A stretch of DNA of 49,100 nt. Source: Clostridia bacterium (GTDB lineage Bacteria; Bacillota; Clostridia; Christensenellales; Aristaeellaceae). Below, one piece after another: positions 30,443 to 40,422 of the stretch. The DNA lies in assembly GCA_017481825.1 (NCBI GenBank), contig JAFUOR010000095.1:1-49100 (forward strand), read 5' to 3'. Every line of letters starts with the position of its first letter. Position 1 is the first letter of the stretch. The notes beneath the pieces were generated by a model. It did no database searches. It had not been told where the DNA came from and saw only the letters and a list, made by a program, of their open reading frames with translations. A program made the position numbers and the translations under genes.

Positions 30443-32968
30443 ATGAACCGCATCGGCAAACGCAGCCTGGTCACGCTGTTTCTGACGGTGATCATGCTGC
30501 TGTTCACCACCACTGCGCTGGCGGCGTCGGGTACGGTGAAGGTTGACAGCCTTGTGCTGCGTGAAGAAAAGTCCACCAAGAGTGATGCGCTCCAGACCCT
30601 GAGCAAGGGCGAGGAAGTGACCATCATTCATCAGGATGGCAGCTGGTACAAGGTCAAATATGGCCGCTATACCGGCTATGTGATGACCCGCTACATCAAG
30701 ACCTCCGATACGATCCCGGATGTGGATGACGAGACCATCAAATCCGGTGATCGCGGCGAGGCGGTGAAGGAAGTGCAGGAGCGCCTGCAGGAGCAGGGGT
30801 ATTACGACGGCAAGATTGACGGCGTGTTCGGCTCTGGCATGCTCAAGGCGGTCAAGGCCTTCCAGGAGCGCAACGGATTGACGGCGGACGGCGTTATCGG
30901 TGAGACGACGCTGAAAAAGCTGAATTCCTCCTCTGCCAAAAAGGCAGCGACCTCCAGCAGCTCGTCCAGCTCCTCTGCCGACAAGGCGGATGAGGATGAC
31001 GGCACCCTGCGCGAGGGCGCCAGGGGCCAGGCTGTCAAGGACGTGCAGCAGCGGCTAAAGGAGCTGGGCTATTACAGTAAGTCTATCGACGGCGTGTATG
31101 GCTCCGGCACGATCAAGGCAGTCAAGGCCTTCCAGGAGCGCAATGGCCTGACGGTTGACGGCGTGGTGGGCGAGACGACGCTGAAAAAGCTGAACTCATC
31201 CTCCGCCAAGAAGGCCGCCGATGACGATGATGAGGACGACAAGACTGCATCCTCCGATGATGATGGCGCGCTGCGCGAGGGCGCCAGGGGCCAGGCCGTC
31301 AAGGACGTGCAGCAGCGGTTGAAGGAGCTGGGCTACTACAACAAATCCATCGACGGCGTGTATGGCTCCGGCACCATCGCGGCGGTCAAGGCCTTCCAGG
31401 AGCGCAACAGGCTGACTGTGGACGGCGTGGTGGGCGAGACTACCCTGAAGATCCTGAATTCCTCCTCTGCCAAGAAGGCCGCCGATGATGCGAAGGAAGA
31501 GGACAGCTCTTCTTCCTCCGACGACAGCGTGCTGCGTCCCGGCGCCAAGAGCGAGGCGGTGCGCACCCTGCAGGCCAAGCTGCGCGAGCTGGGCTACTAC
31601 ACCGGCTCCCGTGACGGCGTCTATGGCGACAGCACCACCGCTGCCGTGAAGGCCTTCCAGAAGAAGCATGGCCTGTATGCTGACGGCATCGCGGGCGAGG
31701 CGACCCTCAAGAAGCTCTATTCCTCCTCCGCCCTCAAGGCTGACGAGGAAGACGTCAATGACGATGAGGTAGAACAGCTGAAGGCCGGCGATTACGGCGC
31801 GGCAGTCAAGAAGCTGCAGAATCGCCTGAAGGAGCTGGGCTATTACAAGACCACCGTGGACGGCAGCTACGGCAGCCTGACCAAGAAGGCAGTGAAGGCC
31901 TTCCAGAGCCGCAACGGTCTGACGGCGGACGGCGTGGCAGGCAAGGCTACGCTGAACAAGATCTATTCCAGCTCTGCCAAGGCCGCTGCAGACGCGGATG
32001 ACGACGAGGACTCTTCCTCTGGTTCTTCCAGCTCCTCCGGCTCCACCGATGGCACCCTGCGCCCCGGCGATACGGGCGATGAGGTCAAGGAGATGCAGTA
32101 TCGCCTGCGTGAACTGGGCTACTACTCCGGCTCCCGCGATGGCGTGTATGGCTCCGGTACCCGCAAGGCGGTGCTGGCCTTCCAGGCCAACAATGGCCTG
32201 ACGCAGGACAGCATTGCCGGTTCCAAGACCCTCAAATTGCTGTATTCCTCCGATGCGAAGAAGGCGGGTTCGTCCTCTTCCTCCGGCAGCTCTTCCGGTT
32301 CCTCCAGCAGCGGTGATACCTCGACCACCCTCAAGCCCGGAGACAGCGGCGCGGCGGTCAGGAAGATGCAGGAACGCCTGAAGGAGTTGGGTTACTACTC
32401 CAACACCATTGACGGCGAATTCGGCTACGGCACCCGCCAGGCGCTGATCTCCTTCCAGAAGCTCAACGGCCTGACGCAGGATGGCATCGCCGGTGAGGAT
32501 ACCCTCAAAAAGCTCTATTCCTCCTCTGCAAAGAAGTACACCGCAGCCTCCAGCGGCACCTACGTTACCGAGCGCCTCGACTGGTTCAACGGCGGTGCAT
32601 CCCGCATTCCGCGCGGCGCGATCTTCCAGGTCAAGGATGTGAAGACCGGTCTGGTCTTTACGGCCAAGCGTCAGGCCGGCGCAAGCCATCTGGACGCCGA
32701 GCCGCTCACTGCGGCGGATACGGCCATCCTCAAGAAGATCAACGGCGGTTCCTTCTCCTGGCGCCGTCGTCCGATGCTGGTGCTCTACAATGGCCGCGTG
32801 TATGCGTGCTCCATTTATTCCGAGCCCCATGGCGACGATACCATTGCGGATAACAATTTCGACGGTCAGTTCTGCCTGCATTTCTACGGCAGCATGACCC
32901 ACGGCACCGATCGCGTGGATGAAGACCATCAGGCCTGTGAGGCCGAGGCCCTCAAGGCGACCTGGTAA
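30443..32968 (+). CDS. Secreted protein: SH3 domain, seven peptidoglycan-binding repeats, novel C-terminal domain
   Basis: The 841-residue protein starts at an ATG eight bases after AAAGGAG. A signal peptide (about residues 1-28) precedes a bacterial SH3 domain (about 29-86). Then come seven PG_binding_1 repeats (99-698) joined by Ser-rich, Asp/Glu-rich linkers; each has AVK-VQ-RLKELGYY, DGVYGSGT and a GLT-DG-GE-TLK end. The final domain (about 699-841) has conserved-looking GGSFSWRRRP, EPHGDD, FCLHFYGS and THGTDRV motifs and two Cys, and may be catalytic. No anchor signal is seen; the repeats can attach it to the cell wall. It has a strong, near-consensus promoter. It may modify or remodel peptidoglycan, or be a spore or cell-surface protein. 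Confidence 0.92.
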   Translation: MNRIGKRSLVTLFLTVIMLLFTTTALAASGTVKVDSLVLREEKSTKSDALQTLSKGEEVTIIHQDGSWYKVKYGRYTGYVMTRYIKTSDTIPDVDDETIKSGDRGEAVKEVQERLQEQGYYDGKIDGVFGSGMLKAVKAFQERNGLTADGVIGETTLKKLNSSSAKKAATSSSSSSSSADKADEDDGTLREGARGQAVKDVQQRLKELGYYSKSIDGVYGSGTIKAVKAFQERNGLTVDGVVGETTLKKLNSSSAKKAADDDDEDDKTASSDDDGALREGARGQAVKDVQQRLKELGYYNKSIDGVYGSGTIAAVKAFQERNRLTVDGVVGETTLKILNSSSAKKAADDAKEEDSSSSSDDSVLRPGAKSEAVRTLQAKLRELGYYTGSRDGVYGDSTTAAVKAFQKKHGLYADGIAGEATLKKLYSSSALKADEEDVNDDEVEQLKAGDYGAAVKKLQNRLKELGYYKTTVDGSYGSLTKKAVKAFQSRNGLTADGVAGKATLNKIYSSSAKAAADADDDEDSSSGSSSSSGSTDGTLRPGDTGDEVKEMQYRLRELGYYSGSRDGVYGSGTRKAVLAFQANNGLTQDSIAGSKTLKLLYSSDAKKAGSSSSSGSSSGSSSSGDTSTTLKPGDSGAAVRKMQERLKELGYYSNTIDGEFGYGTRQALISFQKLNGLTQDGIAGEDTLKKLYSSSAKKYTAASSGTYVTERLDWFNGGASRIPRGAIFQVKDVKTGLVFTAKRQAGASHLDAEPLTAADTAILKKINGGSFSWRRRPMLVLYNGRVYACSIYSEPHGDDTIADNNFDGQFCLHFYGSMTHGTDRVDEDHQACEAEALKATW
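30737..32536 (+). repeat. Seven tandem peptidoglycan-binding-domain repeats
   Basis: Seven units of about 70 codons, each starting near a LRxG or LKxG motif and ending SSSAKK. Repeats 2 and 3 are nearly identical over their core. The linkers are rich in Ser, Asp and Glu codons and vary in length. Confidence 0.93.
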
Positions 32969-32981
32969 CGGCATACGCACT

Positions 32982-33015
32982 GCGCTCTCTCCATTGTTTG
33001 GGGAGAGCGCTTTTT
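32982..33015 (+). terminator. Rho-independent terminator
   Basis: GCGCTCTCTCC (32982-32992) pairs with GGGGAGAGCGC (33000-33010) including a wobble pair, followed by five T (33011-33015). Confidence 0.88.
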
Positions 33016-33020
33016 GTCTC

Positions 33021-33071
33021 TTGACATATACCCCGGCAGGGTATATAATCAAAAATACCCCCAAGGGGTAT
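33021..33071 (+). promoter_or_regulatory. csoR-copA promoter with two CsoR-type operators
   Basis: -35 TTGACA (33021-33026) and -10 TATAAT (33044-33049) are 17 bases apart. One operator, TATACCCC-GGCA-GGGTATA (33027-33045), occupies the spacer; the second, ATACCCC-CAA-GGGGTAT (33055-33071), overlaps the transcription start. Two ACCCC/GGGGT palindromes are typical of copper-sensing CsoR repressors. Confidence 0.9.
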
Positions 33072-33094
33072 AACAGCCGTGGCAGGAGGGGATC

Positions 33095-33391
33095 ATGATG
33101 TCCTGTGAGCTTTGCCGTACCAAACCCCGGTCAGATGGGGAGAAAACCGCCCTCATTCACCGCCTGAACCGCATTGAGGGCCAGATTCGCGGCCTTCGTG
33201 GCATGGTGGAGAAGGACGCCTATTGTCCTGATATTCTGACCCAGGTATCTGCCGCCAATGCGGCGCTCAACGCCTTTACCCGCGTGCTGCTCTCAGAGCA
33301 CATTCGCACCTGCGTGGCGGAGGATGTCCGCGCTGGCAACGATGCGGTGATTGACGAGCTTCTTGTGACATTGCAGAAGCTCATGAAATAA
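33095..33391 (+). CDS. csoR: CsoR family copper-sensing repressor
   Basis: This 98-residue protein is all-helical, as in the DUF156/CsoR family. The Cu(I) ligands are visible as a Cys in YCPDI, and His and Cys in HIRTC (the C-H-C triad). Without copper it binds the operators in the promoter ahead; copper binding frees the DNA and turns on copA. Two neighbouring ATGs (33095 and 33098) follow GGAGGGG; the first is taken. Confidence 0.94.
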   Translation: MMSCELCRTKPRSDGEKTALIHRLNRIEGQIRGLRGMVEKDAYCPDILTQVSAANAALNAFTRVLLSEHIRTCVAEDVRAGNDAVIDELLVTLQKLMK

Positions 33392-33403
33392 GAGGTGATA
33401 TCC

Positions 33404-35896
33404 ATGAAGCAGTATCATGTGACCGGCATGACCTGCGCGGCCTGCGCTGCCCGGGTGGAAAAGGCGGTCTGCAAGGTGCCGGGGGTGACGGCGGTTTCCG
33501 TGTCGCTGCTGACCAATGCCATGGGCGTGGAGGGCGCTGCGTCCGAGGAAGCGGTCATCCGTGCGGTGACGGAGGCAGGCTACGGTGCATCGGAGCAGGG
33601 CAAGGCCGCCGCAGCCCCGGCGGATGACGCATTGGCGGATCACGAAACACCGCGGTTGAAGCAGCGGCTGATCTGGTCCCTTGGCTTTCTGATGGTGCTG
33701 ATGTATGTATCAATGGGGCATGTTATGTGGGGCTGGCCGCTGTTTGCGCCCCTGGCAGGCAATGCGCTGGCAATCGGCGTTCTGGAGCTGGTACTCACCG
33801 GGGCTGTGATGGTTATCAACCAGAAGTTCTTTATCAGCGGCTTCAAGGCCCTGTGGAACCGTTCGCCCAACATGGATACGCTGGTGGCGCTGGGATCAGC
33901 AGCCTCCTTTGGTTACAGCCTGTGCATGCTCTTTGCCATGACCTTCCGGGTGGAGCACGCGGGCCACTATCTCCATGAGTTCTACTTTGAATCTGCGGCG
34001 ATGATCCTCACGCTGATCACCGTGGGCAAGATGCTCGAGGCCCGCAGCAAGGGCAAAACTACCGACGCCCTGCGTTCCCTGATGAACCTTGCGCCCCAGA
34101 CGGCGACCATCCTCGTTGATGGCGCGGAGAAGGTCGTTCCCATCACCCAGGTAAAGACGGGCGATATCTTCGTGGTGCGTCCGGGCGAGAGCATCCCGGT
34201 GGATGGCAAGGTCATCGATGGCGTATCGGCGGTCAACGAATCCGCCCTGACTGGCGAGAGCATCCCGGTGGACAAAGCGCCCGGCGACGCCGTCTCTGCC
34301 GCGACGGTCAATACCTCCGGCTTCCTGCGCTGCGAGGCGACCCGTGTGGGAGAGGATACAACCCTGTCGCAGATCATCAAAATGGTCTCCGATGCGGCGG
34401 CGACCAAAGCGCCCATCGCCAAGGTGGCGGACAGGGTGTCCGGCGTGTTTGTGCCGGTGGTGATGGCTCTTGCTGCGCTCACGCTGATCGTCTGGCTGCT
34501 GCTGGGCGAAACGGTGGGCAACAGCCTTGCCAGAGCTATCTCCGTCCTGGTGATCAGCTGCCCGTGTGCGCTGGGCCTGGCAACGCCCGTGGCCATCATG
34601 GTGGGTAATGGTCTGGGCGCGAAGAACGGCATCCTCTTCAAAACTGCCGCGTCGCTGGAGCATGCAGGCCGCGTGCAGATCGTGGCCCTTGACAAGACTG
34701 GTACCATTACCACCGGCGAGCCCCGCGTAACCGATATCCTGCCCAGCAGCGGATTGTCGACAGAAGAGCTGCTTGCCCATGCTGCTGCGCTGGAGGCCAA
34801 ATCGGAGCATCCCCTTGCCAGGGCCATCATGGCAGCTTTCAAGGGTGATATCGCCGAAGTGACGGATTTCCGCGCCCTGCCCGGCAATGGCCTGACCGCC
34901 ACCCTGAAGGGCGAATCGCTCTGCGGCGGCAATCTGGCCTTCATCGACCAGAGGGCGGAGGTGGATGACGCAGTCCGCCAGCAGGCAGAGGCGCTTGCGG
35001 TACAGGGGAAAACGCCCCTGTTCTTTGCCAGGGGGCGCACGCTGCTGGGCGTCATCGCCGTGGCGGATGCCATCAAGGAGGAAAGCCCGCGTGCGGTGAA
35101 GGAGCTGCAAGGCATGGGCCTGCGCGTGGTGATGCTCACCGGCGATAACCAGCGCACGGCTGAGGCCATCGGCAGGGAAGCCGGGGTTGACAGCGTGATT
35201 GCCGGCGTGCTTCCTGATGGGAAGGAGGCTGTGATCCAGCAGCTGAGCAGTGCAGGCCGGGTTGCCATGGTGGGCGACGGCATCAACGACGCGCCTGCCC
35301 TGACCCGCGCGGACGTGGGCATCGCCATTGGCGCGGGTACGGACGTGGCCATCGATGCGGCAGACGTGGTGCTCATGAACAGCAGGCTGACCGATGTGTC
35401 GGCGGCGATCCGCCTTGGTCGCGCCACGCTGCGCAACATCCACCAGAACCTTTTCTGGGCCTTCTGCTACAACGTGCTGGGGATTCCGCTGGCGGCAGGT
35501 GTGTTCATCGCGCTGCTGGGCTGGCGGCTGAATCCCATGTTCGGTGCGGCGGCGATGTCACTTTCAAGCGTCTGTGTGGTATCCAATGCGCTGCGGCTGA
35601 ACCTCTTTCGCGTTCATGATGCAGGGCGTGACTGGGCCATCAAGCCGGTGACGCTGCCGCAGATCAGGATGGAAAAGCGCGAGGGGATCGCGCGTACCAT
35701 GCACATCAGCGGAATGATGTGCGGCCACTGCGAGAAGATGGTGAAGCAGGCGCTGGAAGCCCTGGACGGCGTGGAAGTGGCGGAGGTCAGCCATCAGGCA
35801 GGCACCGCCATCGTCCACATGCGTACGCCTGTGGATGAAGCCCTCCTGCGCAAGGCCGTGGAGGACGAGGATTACACCGTGCTCTCCATTGAATGA
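33404..35896 (+). CDS. copA: Copper-exporting P1B-type ATPase with a second metal-binding domain at the C-terminus
   Basis: This 830-residue pump expels Cu(I) at the expense of ATP. The N-terminal metal-binding domain has GMTCAAC (Cys11, Cys14). The core follows with eight membrane segments, TGES, the CPC motif (386-388) in [18 protein letters not shown] (Asp430), HP in SEHPLARA, and [10 protein letters not shown]. After the last helix comes another heavy-metal domain with GMMCGHC (Cys773, Cys776); this is an unusual position, where a separate CopZ chaperone would often be used. The chosen ATG at 33404 has AGAGGTG six bases upstream. It is expressed with csoR, 12 bases apart. Confidence 0.97.
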   Translation: MKQYHVTGMTCAACAARVEKAVCKVPGVTAVSVSLLTNAMGVEGAASEEAVIRAVTEAGYGASEQGKAAAAPADDALADHETPRLKQRLIWSLGFLMVLMYVSMGHVMWGWPLFAPLAGNALAIGVLELVLTGAVMVINQKFFISGFKALWNRSPNMDTLVALGSAASFGYSLCMLFAMTFRVEHAGHYLHEFYFESAAMILTLITVGKMLEARSKGKTTDALRSLMNLAPQTATILVDGAEKVVPITQVKTGDIFVVRPGESIPVDGKVIDGVSAVNESALTGESIPVDKAPGDAVSAATVNTSGFLRCEATRVGEDTTLSQIIKMVSDAAATKAPIAKVADRVSGVFVPVVMALAALTLIVWLLLGETVGNSLARAISVLVISCPCALGLATPVAIMVGNGLGAKNGILFKTAASLEHAGRVQIVALDKTGTITTGEPRVTDILPSSGLSTEELLAHAAALEAKSEHPLARAIMAAFKGDIAEVTDFRALPGNGLTATLKGESLCGGNLAFIDQRAEVDDAVRQQAEALAVQGKTPLFFARGRTLLGVIAVADAIKEESPRAVKELQGMGLRVVMLTGDNQRTAEAIGREAGVDSVIAGVLPDGKEAVIQQLSSAGRVAMVGDGINDAPALTRADVGIAIGAGTDVAIDAADVVLMNSRLTDVSAAIRLGRATLRNIHQNLFWAFCYNVLGIPLAAGVFIALLGWRLNPMFGAAAMSLSSVCVVSNALRLNLFRVHDAGRDWAIKPVTLPQIRMEKREGIARTMHISGMMCGHCEKMVKQALEALDGVEVAEVSHQAGTAIVHMRTPVDEALLRKAVEDEDYTVLSIE

Positions 35897-35902
35897 ATTC
35901 CC

Positions 35903-35940
35903 CCCCGGAGGACGTGCTGTTCTCCGGGGTTTCGCTGTTT
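35903..35940 (+). terminator. Rho-independent terminator after copA
   Basis: CCCCGGAG (35903-35910) and CTCCGGGG (35922-35929) form an eight-pair stem, followed by TTTCGCTGTTTT. Confidence 0.7.
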
Positions 35941-36012
35941 TCTGCGCCGCCAATCGACGCGGCGGCTCTCCCGCATGCCGTATCCTTATCACCCAGACGA
36001 GGAGGCGAAGAC

Positions 36013-38304
36013 ATGGCGGAGATGGTAGTGCGGCAGCGCAAGCGCCGACAGGACAGATGGATGCATGCACCACGAAGGACGCTCACACCGGCACAGGTGA
36101 AGGCCATCGCAGGCTTCGCGGCGGAGGCAGCGCCGGGCTTTCTGCTTTCCTTTGCGGATGTGCTGTCCATCCCATCCGGCCTCTATGCGGCTTATATAGC
36201 GGCCCTGGCGGCGCACGATGCGCGCACCAGGCCGCCCCTTGCCGGCTGCATAGCGGCGCTGCTGATGCGGCTGATGTGGGGGCTTCCCCCGCGGTGGGAG
36301 ATGCTCATCACCCTGGGCGTGCTCATCTTTGCGCCGATGGTGGTCTATGGGCGGCAGACGGCGGTGCTCATGGGCTTCACTGCCCTGGCCGCATTACCAA
36401 CAGCCATCGTGTATTGCCTGCAGAATACTGCAGCGGAGCTGATGCTCGGCGTAGCGTCGGTTGCCCTGGCAGCCCTGGCGGCGCCGGTGATGTATCGCGC
36501 GGTGAAGGCAGTCACCGGAACGCGGGCTATCGACAGCATGGAGGAGCGTGTGTCTGTCGGCTTCCTGGCGGCGATGCTGCTGTGCGGCGGCGCGCGCATG
36601 CTGCTGCTGGTGAATGTGGGCGTTACGCTCTCTGCGCTGGGCGTGCTGCTGATGACCATGTTCCTGTCCATGGGCGCGGGCTGCGTGGCGGGGATGCTGG
36701 CGGGCGTGGTGCTGGCGATGCAGGGGCTGCCGCTTTCGCTGGCGGTGGCGCTGCCCATGGGCGGTTTCCTGGCGGGCGTTTCACAGGTGCTGGGAAAGCG
36801 CTGGGTGACATGCGCCTTCTTTGGCGTGGGCAGCCTGATGGCGCTGATCCTCTCGAGGGCCTCCGGGATGGGCTGTGCGCTGTCCGTTGTGGCAGCAGCT
36901 GCGGCGGTCGCCGTGACGCCGCGCCGCACGCTGGAGCGCGCGCAGATCTTTCTCCGGCGCTTCCTGACCAGCCAGGCTGCTGCCGGGGACGCCTACGCCG
37001 CCCACGCGCTGGGGGCATGGGAGAAGACCGTTGCCGCCATGGCCCGGGCGGTGCCATCCCCCGTGGAGGCAGAGGAAGATCGCACGCCCGCCTGGTGGGA
37101 AGCCCGTCTGTGCGACGGCTGCCCCGATCTGGAGCGCTGCGGCTGCATGCAAAGCGAGCTGGCGGTCAAAAAGGCGGAGGCCGTCTGGGCTGCCCGGGAT
37201 GCAGGCGATGCCCAGTGGCAGGACGCTTTGGAGGAGCTGCGCGGGCTGGGGTGCGACAGGCTGTATCACCTGAGGGCATCGATGGATATCCTGCGGGAGG
37301 AGGCTCGCCAGCAGCAGCGCATTATTCGCCGCGGTCTTGACCAGCGGGATATGCTGGTGACGCATCTCACGGCCATGTCCGGCGCTGCCCGGCGCTTTGC
37401 CATGCTCTCCTCCGGGGAATCCTGGTGGGATGACATGAGTGCCCGGCGCATCCGCAAGGTGTTGTCGGAATTGGCGCTGCCGGTGCATCTGTCCTATGTA
37501 CGGCGGCTGCAGGGGCATATTCAGGCAGCCTTTGAGCTGGAGTACATCACCGGCGCGCGCAGGCAGGCTGAGGAGCTTGCTGGTTTGATGGAGAAGGTGC
37601 TGGATGCGCCGCTGATGGTCAAAACCGTGGATGAAGATCGCATCCTTCTGTGCGAGCGTCCGCTGATGCAGCTTGAGGCTGCGATGGCGGCAGAGGGTAT
37701 CACCGGCAGCAATGTGTGCGGCGATACGGCGCATCTGGGCACCTTGCAGGATGGACGCTATCTGGCAGCGCTCTCTGACGGCATGGGCCACGGGGACAAG
37801 GCTGCTTTTGAATCCCGGCAGACGGTCGAGCTGCTGCGATTGTGCCTGGAGGCGGGCTACACCCGGGCGCAAACGCTCACCGCCGTGAACGGCATGATGC
37901 TCCTGGCAGGCAGGGGCGAGCGCTTCTCCACCGTGGATATGGTGACCATTGACCTGTGGAGCGGGCAGGCAGCGCTGGACAAGATGGGCGCGGCGGGCTC
38001 GTGGCTGCTCCAGCAGGGGAAGCTGACGCATCTCACCGGCGATGCGCTGCCCATCGGCATCCTTGAGCACGCGGAAAGCCGGGAGAACCTTGTGCGGCTA
38101 AGCAGCGGGGATGTGCTCATCCTCCTGACGGACGGTGTAGAGGACGCCTTCCGCAGCAAAGCGGCGCTGGAGGAAGCAATCCGCGCCGCCCTGCAGGAGG
38201 AGACCGCCGCTGACTGCGCCTCGGCGATCCTGCAATCGGCCCTGGCGGCGGATCGCCATCAGCGCCGGGATGATCAGACGGCGGTGGTGCTCCGCGTCGT
38301 GTAG
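36013..38304 (+). CDS. spoIIE: Stage II sporulation protein E (SpoIIE phosphatase)
   Basis: This 763-residue protein has about ten transmembrane helices in its N-terminal 300 residues, a central helical region with a Cys-rich CDGCPDLERCGCM stretch, and a C-terminal PP2C-type phosphatase. The phosphatase metal aspartates are in ALSDGMGHG, ILLTDGVED and RRDDQTAVV. In sporulating Firmicutes it dephosphorylates SpoIIAA to activate sigma-F in the forespore. The chosen ATG at 36013 follows AGGAGG; an upstream in-frame start overlapping copA has no proper binding site. It is the best evidence here for a spore-forming host. Confidence 0.94.
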   Translation: MAEMVVRQRKRRQDRWMHAPRRTLTPAQVKAIAGFAAEAAPGFLLSFADVLSIPSGLYAAYIAALAAHDARTRPPLAGCIAALLMRLMWGLPPRWEMLITLGVLIFAPMVVYGRQTAVLMGFTALAALPTAIVYCLQNTAAELMLGVASVALAALAAPVMYRAVKAVTGTRAIDSMEERVSVGFLAAMLLCGGARMLLLVNVGVTLSALGVLLMTMFLSMGAGCVAGMLAGVVLAMQGLPLSLAVALPMGGFLAGVSQVLGKRWVTCAFFGVGSLMALILSRASGMGCALSVVAAAAAVAVTPRRTLERAQIFLRRFLTSQAAAGDAYAAHALGAWEKTVAAMARAVPSPVEAEEDRTPAWWEARLCDGCPDLERCGCMQSELAVKKAEAVWAARDAGDAQWQDALEELRGLGCDRLYHLRASMDILREEARQQQRIIRRGLDQRDMLVTHLTAMSGAARRFAMLSSGESWWDDMSARRIRKVLSELALPVHLSYVRRLQGHIQAAFELEYITGARRQAEELAGLMEKVLDAPLMVKTVDEDRILLCERPLMQLEAAMAAEGITGSNVCGDTAHLGTLQDGRYLAALSDGMGHGDKAAFESRQTVELLRLCLEAGYTRAQTLTAVNGMMLLAGRGERFSTVDMVTIDLWSGQAALDKMGAAGSWLLQQGKLTHLTGDALPIGILEHAESRENLVRLSSGDVLILLTDGVEDAFRSKAALEEAIRAALQEETAADCASAILQSALAADRHQRRDDQTAVVLRVV

Positions 38305-38365
38305 ACAATCGCGCCGGTGCGGTGTATAATGGAGCGGAAGCTTGTTAAAAAGGAGCGTGTACACC

Positions 38366-39745
38366 ATGTTCCAACGACGGCATGCGGAGGGGGCGGCGCT
38401 GATGCAGCGCACCATCCGCCCGGAGCGCGTGATGGCGCTCGGATTTCTGATCATGATCCTCACCGGCGCGCTGCTGTTGACGCTCCCGGCTGCCACTGCC
38501 GCGGGAGAGAGCATCGGCTTTGGCAATGCGCTGTTTACGGCCACCAGCGCCGTGTGCGTGACAGGTCTGGTAGTGGTGGATACAGGCACGACCTTCTCTC
38601 TTTTTGGGCAGATCGTGCTGATTGCCCTGATTCAGATGGGCGGGCTGGGCTTCATGGTCTTTGCAACGCTGGTGATGGTGGCCCTGGGGAGGCGGATTAC
38701 CCTGCGCAGCCGCATGCTCATGCGGGAGTCCATGAACACCACCACGCTTTCCGGCCTGGTGCGTCTTACGGGCTGGTATGGCTTGCTCGTGGCGCTCATC
38801 GAGTTGGGGGGCGCGGCCATCCTTGCGGTGCGCTTTGTGCCGCTCCTGGGCTGGGGCAGAGGGATCTATTTCAGCATCTGGCATGCCATCAGCGCCTTTT
38901 GCAACGCAGGCTTTGACCTCTTTGGGAATTTCACCAGCCTGACCTCCTTTGCCGGGGATCCTCTGGTGCTGCTGACGGTTGCTCTGCTGATCATCCTTGG
39001 CGGCATTGGCTTTGCGGTGATTAGCGAGGTGAGCGAGCAGCGTTTCCGCTGGAGGCCGCTGTCCCTCCACGCCCGCGTCACGCTGCTGATGACCTGCGTG
39101 CTGCTGGTGATGGGCACTGCCTTCATCGCCCTTGCAGAATGGGGCAATCCCGCCACCCTGGGGCTGGTGGAGGGGGCAGGGAACAAGGTAGCCAATGCCT
39201 TTTTCCAGGCTGCGACCATGCGCACGGCGGGGTTCAATTCAATCAATCTGACTGCCATGACGGATGCGTCGAAGTTCATGTCCGTGCTGCTGATGTTTGT
39301 GGGCGCCTCCAGCGCCTCCACGGGCGGCGGCGTCAAGACCACCACGGTGGCGGTGCTGCTGCTGTGCGTGTGGTCAGTTGTGCGGGGGGATGAGGATATT
39401 GCCGTGATGGGCAAGCGTCTGTCGCCTGCGCTGGTACGCCGGGCGCTGGCGATTGTGATGGTGGCGCTGCTCATCCTGATTACCGGCACGATGCTCCTGA
39501 CCCTCGCGGAGGAAGGCCGGTACCCTTTCATCGATGTGCTGTTTGAAACGACCTCCGCCATGGCTACCGTCGGCGTGACCAGCATCGGCACGCCAGCCCT
39601 GACATCTGTCAGCAAGGCTGTGCTGATACCGATGATGTATTTCGGCCGTGTCGGCCCGCTGACCATGGCGCTGGCCATGGCCCAGAAGCAGGGCGCAGGC
39701 AAGGCGAGGATACGATATCCGGAGGAGAACATCACCATTGGGTAA
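38366..39745 (+). CDS. ktrB: KtrB/TrkH-type potassium transporter membrane subunit
   Basis: This 459-residue protein shows the four-pore-loop layout of the SKT superfamily. The selectivity-filter glycines lie in SAVCVTGL, CNAGFD, RTAGFN and TVGVTS. It forms the K+ (with Na+) channel-like pore and is gated by the KtrA subunit encoded downstream. The ATG at 38366 lies ten bases after AAAAAGGAG. ktrA follows by 12 bases, its ribosome binding site overlapping the ktrB stop. Confidence 0.95.
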   Translation: MFQRRHAEGAALMQRTIRPERVMALGFLIMILTGALLLTLPAATAAGESIGFGNALFTATSAVCVTGLVVVDTGTTFSLFGQIVLIALIQMGGLGFMVFATLVMVALGRRITLRSRMLMRESMNTTTLSGLVRLTGWYGLLVALIELGGAAILAVRFVPLLGWGRGIYFSIWHAISAFCNAGFDLFGNFTSLTSFAGDPLVLLTVALLIILGGIGFAVISEVSEQRFRWRPLSLHARVTLLMTCVLLVMGTAFIALAEWGNPATLGLVEGAGNKVANAFFQAATMRTAGFNSINLTAMTDASKFMSVLLMFVGASSASTGGGVKTTTVAVLLLCVWSVVRGDEDIAVMGKRLSPALVRRALAIVMVALLILITGTMLLTLAEEGRYPFIDVLFETTSAMATVGVTSIGTPALTSVSKAVLIPMMYFGRVGPLTMALAMAQKQGAGKARIRYPEENITIG

Positions 39746-39757
39746 GGAGTGTGTGCA

Positions 39758-40405
39758 ATGAAGGGCAGGAAGCAGTTTCTGGTGTTGGGCCTGGGCCGGT
39801 TCGGCGCGAGCGTGGCACGGCACCTGTGCCAGATGGGGCATGAGGTGCTGGCGGTGGACAGCGATGAAAAGCTGGTGGACGCCATTGCTCCCTTCGTCAC
39901 CCAGGCCGTGCAGGCCAATGCCACGGATGAGGATGCTCTGGTGCAGCTGGGCATCCGCGATTTTGACGCAGCCATCGTTGCCATTGGCTCCAACACCCGT
40001 GACAGCATCCTTGTGACCGTCCTTTGCAAGGAGGCCGGCGTGCCGCTGGTCATCGCCAAAGCGGTGGATGACCTGCACGCCAAGGTGCTGAGGAAGGTTG
40101 GCGCAGATCGCGTGGTATTCCCCGAGCGGGATATGGGCCAGCGCGTTGCAAGGACGCTGGATACGCCAAACATCATCGAGCTGATTGAGCTTTCGGGCGA
40201 TTACCAAATCGCCGAACTCTTCGCCCCCGACGCCTGGTGCGGCAAGACCCTGGTGGAGGTCAACGTCCGGCGCAATTACGGGTTGTCGATTGTGGGCATC
40301 CGCCGGGGGAAGGATTTCCTGGCGTCGCCCGGCGCGGATATGACGCTGCATGAGGGCGATATTCTGGTTGTCCTTGGCAAGCAGCGGGACATTGACAGCA
40401 TCTGA
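39758..40405 (+). CDS. ktrA: KtrA/TrkA-type regulatory subunit of potassium uptake
   Basis: This 215-residue cytoplasmic protein has an RCK_N Rossmann domain (LVLGLGRFGASVARHL; about residues 1-130) and a C-terminal RCK_C domain (about 135-215). It forms a ring on KtrB and opens the pore on binding ATP or c-di-AMP. TAAGGAG (39743-39749) precedes the ATG at 39758 by eight bases. The next gene is closely spaced, which suggests an operon ktrB-ktrA-esterase. Confidence 0.94.
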   Translation: MKGRKQFLVLGLGRFGASVARHLCQMGHEVLAVDSDEKLVDAIAPFVTQAVQANATDEDALVQLGIRDFDAAIVAIGSNTRDSILVTVLCKEAGVPLVIAKAVDDLHAKVLRKVGADRVVFPERDMGQRVARTLDTPNIIELIELSGDYQIAELFAPDAWCGKTLVEVNVRRNYGLSIVGIRRGKDFLASPGADMTLHEGDILVVLGKQRDIDSI

Positions 40406-40422
40406 TGAAAGGGGAGGATACC

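Noticed and set aside
30737-32536. DNA repeats suggesting a CRISPR or satellite array
   Set aside because: The repeats are in frame, about 210 bases long and vary in codons. They are protein domain repeats, not short identical repeats with unique spacers.
31196-33064. A 622-codon open frame on the minus strand opposite the peptidoglycan-binding gene
   Set aside because: It is the complement of a repetitive coding region and starts within the csoR promoter. No motif supports it.
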